Below are positions 10,401 through 21,838 of a DNA stretch of 64,000 nt, one piece after another. The notes beneath the pieces were generated by a model that saw only the letters and a program-made list of their open reading frames with translations, made no database searches and was not told the DNA's origin. The translations under genes were made by a program, and so were the position numbers. Position 1 is the stretch's first letter. Every line of letters starts with the position of its first letter. Source of the stretch: Pycnococcus provasolii (taxonomy: Eukaryota > Chlorophyta > Pseudoscourfieldiophyceae > Pseudoscourfieldiales); NCBI GenBank assembly GCA_049487715.1, contig CP150561.1, positions 496,001 through 560,000 on the forward strand, given 5' to 3'.

Positions 10401-13400
10401 ATATCACGGCAAAGACGAATATGCTCGCAACCGTGATTATCAGCGTGGTAATGTGCTTCAGACTCTCCGCTGAAAAGAACATCTCCTGCGTGGTTATCGT
10501 CGTCACCCTTCTCGGAAAGTGAAATTGGGCGGACATGACCAGAGGCTCAGGCTCAGGCTCGGGCTCTGCCGCTTTGCCGTGCTGCATACACGCACACTCA
10601 ACAACATCGCGATAGACGCATCCTGGGCCGGCAAAAGTTTGGTTTTCATTGCTCCATGAGCAATTACCAGTCTTGTCTCTCAAAAGCAGCGGGCAAAGGC
10701 CACGGCCAAGGAAGACGCGGTAACCGTCGTTTGACACCGTGTCTTCACAAACCTTCACATTGCCAAACACAGCCACCCCTTTGGGGGGTGTTAGTAAGGG
10801 GTGCACTGCACTGCCCGCGGGCGGCACAATCTCCCACGCATTTGACAGAGGCATGCTTTCGCCGGTAAGGAAGGATTGGCGAAAACGAAGGTCTATCCCC
10901 TTCGGTGCGGGATTAGGAAGTGCAATGCAACCATCAGAAGAGTACTTAGACGTCAATCCCCTCGCCACGACGCACTGCGACGAGCGGTTGAACAAACCGC
11001 TCGCCTGCCACCCATCGTGACGCTTGAGGCTGAATGTTAGAGGCTCTGATCGAACACCGCTTCGAAGATTGATCGTATGTCCCGTCGCATTCTTGATCTC
11101 GAGCAGTGCGCTAACATTTGCACTCGTCGGCGAGCTTCCATATGTGGTGTTAGTCACAGGCGATTCGAGAACATTCCCCGCGGATCTTCGCTTGGCATTT
11201 TCTGCTTCAATGGCATCGAACTGCATCCCGACAAAGGCAGCGGTGCCTCCGCCGTTTCTTAGAATCTCAGCATCGACAACCGTAGATGCCTGGAATGCGC
11301 CAATTCCTGCACCCGCCACGCCCGCGATCGCTTCGAATTTTCCATCATATGACATGCGCTTCGCAGCGACTCCCACAAATGCGCCAGGAGGGGCAGCCAC
11401 AACGGTCGCGTCGTGCGGAAGCGATTGGTCAACCATAGCATTCGAGAGAACCCTTAACGCCGTGATCGCGCGCTTCCGAAGCTTGGGATTTGCTCGCACC
11501 GAGGCGCTCAGTGCGGTGGCTGCACTACCTGCCGCGGCACTTGAACTGCTAGACGAGTCTAATACCGCCTCGACAACGGACAAGAGCTTCGTCGCGGCAT
11601 CAGCTGTAAGTTGTTCGCCCGCATCCCCCACCGTGGCAGCCACCTGCAGAGTTCGTTTAGCGGTATCAGCGTCGTTTATGGGCGCTACGTTCACCATGTC
11701 GGATAGCGTGGTAGCGAGGGATGTGCGTACTTGCTTCGTCGCCTCGATACTTCCCACAGCCTCTAGCACCGGCTCTCCAAGCAAAGTCGAGCTTCCCTCA
11801 AGTAGAGTAAACGCCTCGTCAATATTGCGATTAGCGAGAGCGGATGATGCTTTGTTCGCCGAATCACTCGTCAGTGCAACTGCCACATTGGGATCCGTCG
11901 GTTTGCTCAAACTAACAGGTGCAGTCACGCCGTCTGAGATGGCGCCGTAGATGTCCTTTGCATAGCAAACTAGCAAAGCTTCTCCCGACACCGGAAGCTG
12001 CATTCGGAACGTCTGTCCTGGCGCAAAGCCTCTTATCACAGTTTCTGTCGCGCCAACCCGAATGGCAAATTTGTACAGAAGTGGAGAGTCGTTATCCCTA
12101 AATCCAGAGCAGGAAAAGAAGAATGGGGTCGAGAGCATCTCGCCGGATTGCGGTGTGACGCCTAGTCCTCCACCCACAGGAGCGTCGTTGGTGGTGAAAT
12201 TGCTCCGGGCTGTGCCAACCTCCTCGCCATCGCTCGCTGCGAGCTGCAAGGAATACTTACGTCCCGACTTTAACGCCCGGGGTGCGAGTGACAGATGGCG
12301 CGTTGACGTCGAAGTTGACAACAGCAGCGGACTCGCCAGAGAAAACTCTTGCCACTTTGCCTGCACGTCGTCAAATTCCCACATCCGCCAATCATAGGCG
12401 ATTGTGCCATCCTTCGTGCTGTTCGCCAATCCAGTGAAGCGGAGTGCTTCGTTCGAATTTGGCTGTGCCCGCGCGAGTGAGTGGATTGATACAGCGGGTG
12501 GCGATCCAAATCTCACGGCAAGCTGTCCCGTAGCAGTTGCGGTGCGAGAATCCTTTGACACGGTCACAGAAAACGTGTAGATGTTTGGACGATTGAGCTT
12601 ACCCGCGAGAAGATTTATCCCTCGTATCACGGAGTCACGTCTCGTCTCAAGATTAAGGGGCTTCATATCACTCCCGAGGCACTTTCCGTCGTTATCGCTT
12701 GAAGTGCACTGCCAGCGATAGTCAAGTCCTGATCCCAAAAGATTCGCGCCGTCGTCATCAGGATCGAACGACTTCGACGCATCAAGCGTCACGAAGGTGC
12801 CCTCGCCTACCTCTCCATCAGCCCCCTCAAGCCGAGCCTCGAGACCCGAGCGTAACACCTTCACCGTGGTCACATTAGACCCGGTCACAAGAGGTTCACC
12901 AGAGAGAGACGCCTCAACAGTGAATTCGTATGTGTACGGTGCGGCGAGCGAGCCGGCGGGAATCTTCAGCATTCTCGACGACGCTCCATTGATGGCGTCC
13001 GTCAACGTCAGTGCGGAGGTGGATTCTGGAGCAGATCCCTTGCGAATTCCAGACCATTTCAGCTTGATTCCCTGCGTTATCGTGCATGCACGCGTCGCGT
13101 CTTCGTCAGTATCAATGACGAGGTCTTGGGCGCGCTGCACAGTGCCATCGTCTGGAATGGTCGTGCGAGTGAATGAAATAGACAATTCGCATAGCTCGCA
13201 TGCGCCTCCCGCGGCGACGTCTGCATTGCCGTGGTACCCCTCCGGGCATGGCCCGCATGAGTGCCCATCTGCCGGTGCGGGAATATCCTCGCACCTCGAA
13301 CCGGGAAAGCATGGATTCTTGCGGCATCCGTCAATATCCACACAGCCAGATCCATCCTCAGCCTCTTCGTAGCCAGCCGGGCAGGGCGGCGGCGGCGGCG

Positions 13401-15246
13401 GGCTCGGCGGCGGGCTCGGCGGCGGCGGGCTCGGCGGAGGGCTCGGAGGTGCCGGCGGCGGGGGGAGCGGTGGCGGGGGTCCAGGAGGGGCCGGAGGTGG
13501 CGGGGGAGGTGAAGGGCTTGGCGGCGGCGGACTTGGCGGCGGCGGCGAGGGGGCAGGTGGCGGCGGGGTTGGCGGCGGCGCCGGGCTCGGCGGTGGCCTG
13601 GGCGGCGCATTCGGTCTCGGTGGAAGCGGCGGTGGCGGCGATGGACATGGCCAGAGGTTTGGAGGACCAGGCGCCCAGTCGACTGCCACAGCGGCCGACA
13701 TGCGGCTTGGATTTCCATTCCCATCTCTCCCTGCACCCTGCACAAGGAGGATTTGTAACCTCATCGATTCGCCGCACACCTTGTTTCTCGGGGGCCTTAC
13801 GGGGCAAACGTTGAGGCGAAACATGCGTTCGCCACTTTTTCCAGATAACCGTGACACCCTCACCTCCGCATCTGCGGACGACGACGCGAGCGGCACGGGC
13901 AACAGCTCAATGATTGGCTCGGAAAATGTCGCCTCGACGGTGAAGCAGTCCTTGCGGACAACGCTGGACGGCTCACCCCAGAGCTTGAGCGAGGCATCCG
14001 GTCCAATCACGTCCGGCATTGGTGGGGGAGGACCTGGCGGTGGTGCTAGTGGAGGACTCGGCGGTGGCGGCGGCGGTGGCGGCGATGGTGGTGGCGGGGA
14101 GGGTGGCGGTGGGGCAGCAGGAGGCAACTCCGGTAGTGGTGGCGGTGGCGGCGGCGGTGGCGAGGGAGGATGTGGTGATGGTGGCGGTGGAGGGTGTGGG
14201 CTCGGCGGCGGCGGTGGCCGCGGTGACGGAGGCGGCGGTGATGGAGGCGAAGGCGGTGACGGCGGTGACGGAGGCGACGGCGGTGGCGGTGGCGGCGGTG
14301 GTGGTGGAGACGGCGGCAGTGGCGGCATTGGCGGTGGCGGCGGCGGTGGTGGTGACGGAGGCGACGGCGGTGGCGGTGATGGTGGTGAAGGTGGTGGTGG
14401 CGAAGGCGGTGAAGGCGGCGGCGGTGGAGGTGGAGATGGAGGTGGTGAAGGTGGAGGAGATGGAGGTGGAGATGGAGGTGGTGATGGAGGTGGTGAAGGT
14501 GGAGGAGATGGAGGTGGCGGCGACGGGATCGTGCACGACGATCCAACGCATATGTAAAGATTATCCACCATCAACGAGTCGCCCATGGACAAGCCCGAGG
14601 GTCCGCCAATTTCCGCCATTATGCGCGCCTTCTTGACTTGTCCGCCTCCGCCTGCGCCTAAAGCTACGTAGTCGACGGTGCCCGATTTCCAGCAGTAGTC
14701 AGTCGGGGGAGTGCAGGACGTCGCAGTGAAAGTACCACCATTTGTAGACATCCAGTTGCCCTGAGTATCGTCGGAGTACGTCGCCTGCAAGTATAAGGCT
14801 GCGTTCCCGGTGGATGCACCTCCGAGGTTTCCGGTGTAAACCCACGCTCCGAACGTGAGTTCTGTGGGATACGGCGCGTCGAACGAAACCCACGGCGTTT
14901 GCACCTTAAGGTAGTCACTCCACCCTGCGGCCGTTCCATCCGCCGTGAGCTTTGCGCTGTACGACCCCGTCCACACGTTCGTCTGCTCGAGCGTAGCCGT
15001 TCCAAAGGAGGTTCCAACAAACCACGCGTTTGTCCCCGTCCTAAAGAAGTCCGCGGTGTCCTCGAAGTCGACGGTGCACTCGTGCGCGAGTGCATTCTCA
15101 CCATCCGCGAACTGGTACGCCGAAGTCACTTGAGAAAACAAGAAGAAGAAGGAGGAAAGAACCACAATGGTGATCCACGAGCATCCAATCTTATGGAAGT
15201 GGCCCCGGCCGCGGCCACCCCTAATAACAACGCGAACACTCATCAT
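7489..15246 (-). CDS. Polycystin-1-like receptor: REJ module, GPS motif, multi-span membrane region, Pro-rich spacers
   Basis: Two long frames join through one intron (10233-10039). The donor is GGCAAG|GTACGT and the acceptor TTTCCAG|CAA, phase 0, giving about 2,520 residues. Order seen: signal peptide (ATG 15246; ITIVVLSSFFFLF); a carbohydrate-binding-like beta domain (about 45-235); an (SPPP)n spacer (about 240-410); a beta domain; a second Pro-rich spacer (about 530-620); an EGF-like Cys-rich module; an REJ-like region; a GPS-like motif (CSW...GC...CAC.QH, about 1500-1550); and a membrane span at about 1590-1620. The second exon carries a long cytoplasmic domain, then at least five further spans. 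The RFSRGKRL segment just before one span resembles polycystin-1. The residue pair usually cut at the GPS is absent after the His, so self-cleavage is doubtful. In animals and Chlamydomonas such proteins act on cilia or gamete surfaces; that role here is inferred. The hydroxyproline-type spacers suggest cell-wall contact. A two-gene model is possible, but the clean splice junction argues against it. Confidence 0.75.
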
Positions 15247-16014
15247 TAACACTATTAACAGCACACATTAAGATCGAGTCCGAAGTCAGGTGATTTCCAT
15301 CCACAGAGGCCGAGCATGAGCATGAACGCGAGCAGGCATTCGACATGGATGAAGGCATGACGAGTTCAATTGGGAGGGGAATGATGAGCATAGAACTTGG
15401 AAAGAGCGTTTGGGTTTTTGCCAGTCGGGTTTGGTTCACTCAAATGATCCATCCATCCCTGAGGTGGATTGATTCCGTAGTTCTTAGTTTCCCCTCAAAC
15501 AAACGCTCCATCAAAGCTTTGTACCAAACGGTACTTCCTATCAGTTGCAACTTGGGCTTGGTTTGGTTTGCCACTTGCACGACCCACTTGCACGCCTTGC
15601 ACGACATAGTCTATGGACTTGCACGCCGCCTTTTCCTTTTCCTTTCACGGGTACAGTATCTGTGGTGGTTTTTAGGTTCCAGACTTCAAGGCAAAGGATC
15701 GGGTGCTTGATTTTGTTCCCGCAGGGAGTGGCTTCGAAGTCGCACCCCGGCCGGTGCATTCGCATAACGAAGCCGGTATGTCGGATCACGCGATCCGTGA
15801 AGTTTGGCATCGAACTTTTGTTATCAGACACGTGATCTCACGATTTGAACTGGAGGAGGGGGGGGGAGGGCTTGCTCAAGGCCATAGGTCATATACGTGA
15901 CCGCCGTGACACCAATAAGTTACACGAATGGGCCTTGCATATATCGCTCGTCGTAGGGTAGGGAGGATACTGTACAAGCATGGTTTCAATTACAGTATTG
16001 AACAACAATATACT
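15247..16014. other. Intergenic stretch between polycystin-like and ligase genes
   Basis: I see no convincing gene. It contains TACAGTA/TACTGTA at 15652, 15968 and 15991, short ACTTGCACG direct repeats near 15570-15620 and a G-run near 15860. It separates the 5' end of the receptor gene from the 3' end of the ligase gene. Confidence 0.5.
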
Positions 16015-19000
16015 TTACTGCGCGCCGCCGCCGCCCCCGCGGTTCACCTGCCTCTCAAACATGTCTACGACGTCCGACGACTCCGTTGCCTGCTCGATCG
16101 TCTTGTCGTCGCGGATGCGAACGAAACGAGGGAAGCGCAACGAAAATCCCGAGCCGGTGGGACTCAAGTGCGCACCCGCACGGTGCACTGGGCTAATGGA
16201 AAGCTCCTGCCCTCGAATCTCCCAAACCTCGAACGGTGTAAAGTACACCGAACAACGCTCGCCGCTGTCGACGTAGCTTGGAGGACGATCCAGCAGCCCA
16301 CGCTCGGTGTACTCCTGCGTTTTCGCCTTGTAGAAGGAGTCAGAAAACCCGCTGAGTACGCGACAAAGGCACTGCCACTGTCCCAACTCTCTGTCATAGA
16401 GTGCAACGAGCCAAGGAGAAAACCATCCAGCCTTTCGACCATTGCCGTACCATGCACCGATGGGCACGACGTCGAACGTATCAGCCAACCCGTCGATCAT
16501 GTCCCGCTTCAGCTTCATCCAACTATCGCTTCTCTTTGAAGGCTCGTACAGCGACGCGAGCGATTTCGCCATTAAACCTTCGCACGACCGGCTGATGCTC
16601 AACTCCAGATATGCACTCAACTCCTCAGCATCGGACGGCGCGAACGTCTGCTGAGATGCGAGCTCTAGTACACCGGGCTGTACGCGCGGCGCAAACATGT
16701 GCGTCAGCCGACGCATCCTCGTCTCGAGAGGCGTTGCGACGAGGCTTTCTCCATTAACGCTCAGAACGTCGAATAGAACGAGAAGCACGCGAACTGAGCC
16801 ACCAGCTTGGCTTGTGGTGGTGGTGATGGCGGTGGCGGCGGCAGCATTCGTCGCCGCCGACGACGATCCTCTGCTTCTTGTGCTAAGATTTTGGAAGGGA
16901 AGTAGTCGACGCTGCTCGCCGATCGCATCCACAGCCACAATCTCACAGTCAAGTACGGCGTCGGTCATCCTAGGCAAGCCATCGTCGTCATCGTCATCAC
17001 CATCGCGCCACGACGAGGCGAGACTCACCAGCTCAGGCCACATCTGACTAAAGTTTTCGCAATTACGCGAGAAGAGCTTAACCGTGCCGTCGCAGAGGAT
17101 GTGAAGTTGGCACCGCATTCCGTCGTACTTGAACTGAGCCACGAAGCCGCCCGCGCCTTCCGGGGTTGCGAGCTTATTCATCACTTCGTCGACGGAGCGA
17201 GCCACCTTTGCCAGCATGGGCTGCATGGGTGTTCCAGGATGAACCACGGCTAAGGCTTGCACCGCCTCCTTGCCACCTTCGAGCAGTGCCGGTACAATTT
17301 CCGCAAGATTGGGATAGATGTGATACGCATCTAGCAGTGCCTCACTCCATGAGGATAGCTCTTCCTCCGGAACTGAAATGCTGATATCCTCGTCGCCATT
17401 CTCGCTCTCGTTTGTATCGCGTGCCGACGCACGTTTCGAGGCGTAACAAGCCGCTCGCCCAAGACTTGTCAGAACGAGTGTCGCCGTCGCTCCAATGCGC
17501 AGATGACGGATCGCAGTACGAGCCAGGAATCTGCACTCATCTTGACGGGAGGCACGAAGCATGCGGAGCAATACGCCGCGTTTCTTCAGCGCACTACCTT
17601 GCCCGCTATACGAAGCAAGCTCGCGGAATGCGTCCGCCACACCACGCACGGTCAAAGGTTTGGGCCTACCAAGCGTCGTCTGACGCGTGCGTAGAGCGTA
17701 GACAACATCGCCGATATCGCCGTGCTCGCGGTACAATTTCCTAAGCTGCGCCTGCGATGCACCCGTGGCGTCGATGATCGCGGCACTTACAGCCCCTCCG
17801 CCCACCTGCAGCTTCGTCTGCTGCTCATCACCTCCGCCATCGTCCATCGAGGCGACCGCGCCGTCAACATCATTCATCGTGAGCTGCACCGCACAGAGCA
17901 CGTCCTGAGGAGTAAGTTCAATGACTGCATGGAAGGTGTTTGTTAGCATGTTCACGGTCTTCAGGCGCCCACGTTCGGCAGATATCAAGCGATACGCTCT
18001 CGAGAGATGCAGATACGGCAGACTGCGCGCAGTCGGTGGAACATGAATTGGCGATGGTGCATGTTTCCCAGGCTCGAATACTTCCGCAGACAATTGCAAG
18101 TGCGCCTCGCGCACCTCTTCGTCTTCATCATCAGCGTCTTGTGCTGCCGCTCCAATGCTCGAAGCCGCACGCGCGATGGTCGGCGAATGCACCACCTCCA
18201 CCTGCTGTGTCTGCTGCGCTGGTGGTGTGGATGCAACTTCCTTCACATTATCGCTATGCGCCTTGCTTGGCGCTTCCACGTTAGGCGCACTTTTCGACGG
18301 TGCTGAAGCACCAAAGAACGTGGCGAGCGTCGCCTGCTTTGCCCTCTTCGTGGGAGGAGAGGAGGGCGATGAGGCTGCAATCACCAATGGCGGAGCATCG
18401 ACTTCGGCGGCTACAGCAGGCTTTGGTGAGATAGGCTTGGGAGCGGCAGGCTTGGGGGCGGCAGGCTTGGGGGCGGCAGGCTTAGGGGGCACTCGCTGAC
18501 TCCTGCCGCGCTTTTTTGCTGCGGGTGGCGATGACGCCGCGTCACCCTGTCCGTGTCGGTTGAGGCAGCTAGCAACGTGCGCATTGATCGCATTTGGTGA
18601 GATCATGCGTTGACATACTGGGCATGCGACGTCAGGTCGTTCCTGACGTAAGCTTGTTTCTGCAGCCGGATGATGGGATGCCACATCCATCGTCGCTGGA
18701 GAATCTTGCCTCCCCTCCTGCTGCTCCTCCTCCTCTTCCATTTCATCGGCGCCGGCGTCTGCGTCGTCATCGTCATCGAGATCATCTATATTGACGACGT
18801 CGTTCGTCATCTGCGGCTCAGTCACCGCCTGCTTCGCCATGCCTTGGAGGAAAAACTGCTTTGCACTCGTCGTGTCGACAAGATCTCTGAAGCGAGCGAC
18901 GATGCGGCGACGGTCTCCCTCATCAGCGAAGACAGTTGGCCGAACCTCAACTGGGCGCAAGAATTTCACGTATTCACGGAGCTCGGTGAAGCTGCTGTGT

Positions 19001-19282
19001 TCGCTGTAGGGCACAAGGTGGATCGTATGGTTGCCCTTACTCACCTGCGAGTATGGCGACTTGCCCTTCTTGCCGAGCATCCATCCGCTCGGCACTATGC
19101 CCAGAACGCCCTGGGCGCCGGTGGCACGCGCCGCCATGTCGCAATTATCCCAGTTTGGTTGAAAGTATGGAAAGGTCTCTCCGAGGGCATCCATCGGGAC
19201 GATTCGAACTGGCGCGTCGCCGGTGGCTGTGCGGATCGTGGTCGCGAGGCTCTTCTCACCCTCCATTTTGTCGCTGTCGCCG

Positions 19283-19326
<44 letters not shown>

Positions 19327-20109
19327 ATTATTGTCCTCGTCACCACCATCTCTCCTACCCCACTCCTCCGCAACGAAGTGAGCGAGCTCGTCCTCTGGCA
19401 AGTCAATTCTGCGCAGAGTCGCGTGGCGGCGTCTATCCACTCCGATTTGAACATTGCATCGTTTAGCAATTTCGAGTAAGATCCTTTCCTTGCCAATGGT
19501 GTACGCCGAGACGAGCACGAGAGGCCGTTCGTCGGGAGGTTTGGCGAACGCCTCTTGCACGATGCGTGCGCAGTACTCGATAGCCTCGCTCTGCGGCGGA
19601 AACGTGTGCTTCGGAGCAGCGTACGTCGTATCGAGGAACACCGCGTCGCAGCCACGGCAGCTTTGCAGCGCGTCGTCGGTTTGCATTGCATCGCACGCTC
19701 GCATGTCACCGCAGTGAACGTACTTCCTTGGCCTGCTCGCCCTCCCTTCCTCCGCCGCCGCCTGCTCAGACTGCACGAACACCGCCTGCGCGGCTCCAGG
19801 GCAGTGGTTTGCGTCCGCGAAGCGTAGCGTCCACCCATCAATTTGTGCTGTTTCACCAATGGGCAGTGGAACAAGGAAGTCGGCGCGCACCTTAAGCCTG
19901 AGTGCGACGAGTTTCGCGGTAACTGGCGTGCAGTAGATGGGACCGTGGTTCCATGCGTCGTCAAGGCCTGTGTAGTGGTCGGCGTGGAAGTGCGTGAGCA
20001 CGAAGACGTACTTCTTTCTTTGAACTTCAGAACATGAAATGACTTTGAATCCGTCGACGACGAACGGCGACGCGGGGATCAGCTTGCTGTGCAGGTCGCG
20101 AGAGTTCAT
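16015..20109 (-). CDS. LIG6: DNA ligase VI: SNM1-type nuclease domain fused to ATP-dependent DNA ligase
   Basis: The protein has 1,364 residues from ATG 20109; the frame stays open upstream to 20376 but without an ATG. The N-terminus is a metallo-beta-lactamase/beta-CASP nuclease domain with the metal motif THFHADHY (about residue 40) and an EHSSFTEL segment of the DRMBL region. It carries a long poly-Asn insert encoded by a GTT/AAC microsatellite. Next comes a C-x2-C...H-x3-C finger (CPVC...HVASC, about residue 500) like the UBZ4 ubiquitin-binding type, then KPAAP-type short repeats. The second half is a eukaryotic ATP-dependent ligase: a helical DNA-binding domain, an adenylation domain with catalytic Lys in KYDGMR (about residue 995), and an OB-fold C-terminus. 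This SNM1-ligase fusion is the plant DNA ligase VI arrangement, linked in Arabidopsis to seed longevity and break repair. It probably acts in nuclear DNA repair. Confidence 0.93.
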
Positions 20110-20957
20110 ACGATTATGGGAACGAACGGCATGATATGGCGGGAGTGATGTGGTATGGAAGAATCTGTCGGAGCAGGAAGATATTCGGCAGAAAGCGGTT
20201 CGTGGCTGAAAATCATTCCTAAAATTCGGGATCGGAGAACGGGAAAAAACTGACCTCCTTTTGGATCGGGAACGTTGAACCAGGCCCGCGGAAGTTGGTT
20301 TGGGCGGAGCTCTTGGTGCGCGCCGGGATACATCGTAGGATTTGTTCCCTGAATTCCGGGCCCACTCTGGGCCCACTCACTCATGGAGAAACGCTTTACT
20401 GAAGACGACGACGTCGTCGAGGTCATCAAAGACCAAGTCACCAAGGCTAGGTGTGTTTCGGTGAGTGCACCAGTGGCGCACGCGTCCGCGAGCGTACATC
20501 GTGTACGCACTCATCCTCGATAGAGCAAGTGGAATTGGCGCGGAGTCAGATAGATCGAGCAGAACCAGTGCGACGAGGCTGTGAAAACCAAGATGTGCGC
20601 GCTGCAGCCGCTGCCGCAGACTGGCGACCTGAGTATCTCAGACCGTATGAAGCTGGTGCAAGGCGTGGCGCGAGGCATACAGCAGCAGTCCAAGCCGCAA
20701 GGCAACAAGGTGTCAGGTCACACCAGTGACCGCACGATGCCACCCTGAACAGGGAGGTACGTCACTCGGGCCGGGAAACCCTCGGGCCGTCACCGACACC
20801 TATCCAACCAAATCCTCACCTCCACATAAGAGGTATCCCACACCTCAACCTTCTCGTTCACCAACCAACACCAAACAAAACACCCACTCACCTCACCATA
20901 CAAGAAGGGGGACAACCAAACCCCCAACACTCACCCGCACCCGCGGCCTCGTAACCC
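20110..20957. other. Region upstream of ligase VI with small open frames, no firm gene
   Basis: Downstream of ATG 20383 (+) a charged 46-codon frame begins MEKRFTEDDDVVEV and ends at 20523; GTGAGT-type donors lie inside it, so it may be a first exon. Further on, 20546-20748 has an open stretch containing DLSISDRMKLVQGV with no start. These pieces may belong to the gag-like remnant that follows or to a gene broken by it. A block at 20206-20243 resembles one at 60299-60362. Confidence 0.35.
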
Positions 20958-21333
20958 GACAAAGGACACCGAGCAGTCGCTCAGCACTACCTGTACGACG
21001 GCAACGACAAAGCTTTCCACCAGTGGTGGCGCGCTATTGTCAATCAACTCAGCGGCGTGTACCTGGACGGAATCGAGGAGCTAGTCGAGACTCGAGAGCA
21101 CTGAAAACGACAACCACTCCGAGGAACAGTGGAACGAGACCATCTCGCAGAGTGACCGGCAGTTCATCCATCAAGTTATCACGCAGACGATAACCCCACT
21201 GCAAGTGGACGTAATCGACAACGACAAAGAAAAGAACGGCATCAAGGTACTCAAACACTACTTCCAACTGTGGGGAGCACCTACGCTGCCGAACACAATC
21301 AAGGCTCTAGCAGAACATGAGCAAGCAAGCTGA
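20958..21333 (+). mobile_element. Decayed gag-like retroelement fragment with a frame change
   Basis: One frame (20958-21104) reads YLYDGNDKAFHQWWRAI and continues to a stop. A second frame, overlapping it near 21100, carries on to 21333 with segments such as DRQFIHQVITQTI and IKVLKHYFQLWGA. The pattern of an aromatic DG.(x)n.W..W opening, then a helix with Q.I..TI, then a G(I/A)...L...Y/F segment, is typical of the N-terminal gag region of LTR retrotransposons. No reverse transcriptase, integrase or LTR is visible here. It therefore looks like a truncated, frame-shifted remnant. The frame change could be decay or an assembly error. Confidence 0.45.
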
Positions 21334-21838
21334 GGTGTGGAGCACAGATTCGCGCCAACTGTGCGCGGAAGATATGCAATGGTGGGAGCACTACCAGCTG
21401 ACAAGCAAGTCAGGGACTCAGGGCTCCTAGGCGATGTCAGTGGTCCTCATCGATCCTTCATCCAGAGCCACACCAACGCCTTCTGGGTACTGCAGGCGCG
21501 CTTTGCGGCGGGAGAGACGATGGCCCATCCCACCCACCCTTTGGTGTTCGCAAACGCCGACCAAAAGACTCGTTTATGAGGGTGTTAATTTTGTTCCTTG
21601 TAACACGACTCGTTATAGGTACCGTTTTCTGGCAAGGTGGACAGACAGCCCGAAACTCGATAACGGACGGCAAAGGCCCAAGCAAAACGGCGCAAAACGG
21701 GGCCGGCGCCACCTCGTGACCTGTTCTTGGTGGCCTAGAAGTAAACTTAGACACACACACTTCCTATCGTAACAAACAAGCGAAGGCGAACTTGCCGCGA
21801 ACGCCTTACACTCGAAGTACAGTATTTACCTACGATAC
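21334..21838. other. Intergenic stretch upstream of VPS35L
   Basis: No gene is supported. A TACAGTA heptamer lies at 21818-21824, just before the first plausible ATG (21839) of the VPS35L gene. Confidence 0.5.

Noticed and set aside
13700-14557. Gly-rich plus-strand frame opposite the Pro-rich part of the polycystin-like gene
   Set aside because: It is the mirror of GGC/GGT repeats that encode Pro on the other strand. The same applies to the Gly-rich frames over 52398-53897.
15541-15835. Paired small frames on both strands in the 15.2-16.0 kb gap
   Set aside because: Composition follows local repeats and there is no protein-like feature on either strand.
20110-20376. Extending ligase VI upstream of ATG 20109 as an organelle-targeting leader
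   Set aside because: The added stretch contains no ATG and its upstream limit is a GTG. It also overlaps a block shared with another promoter region.
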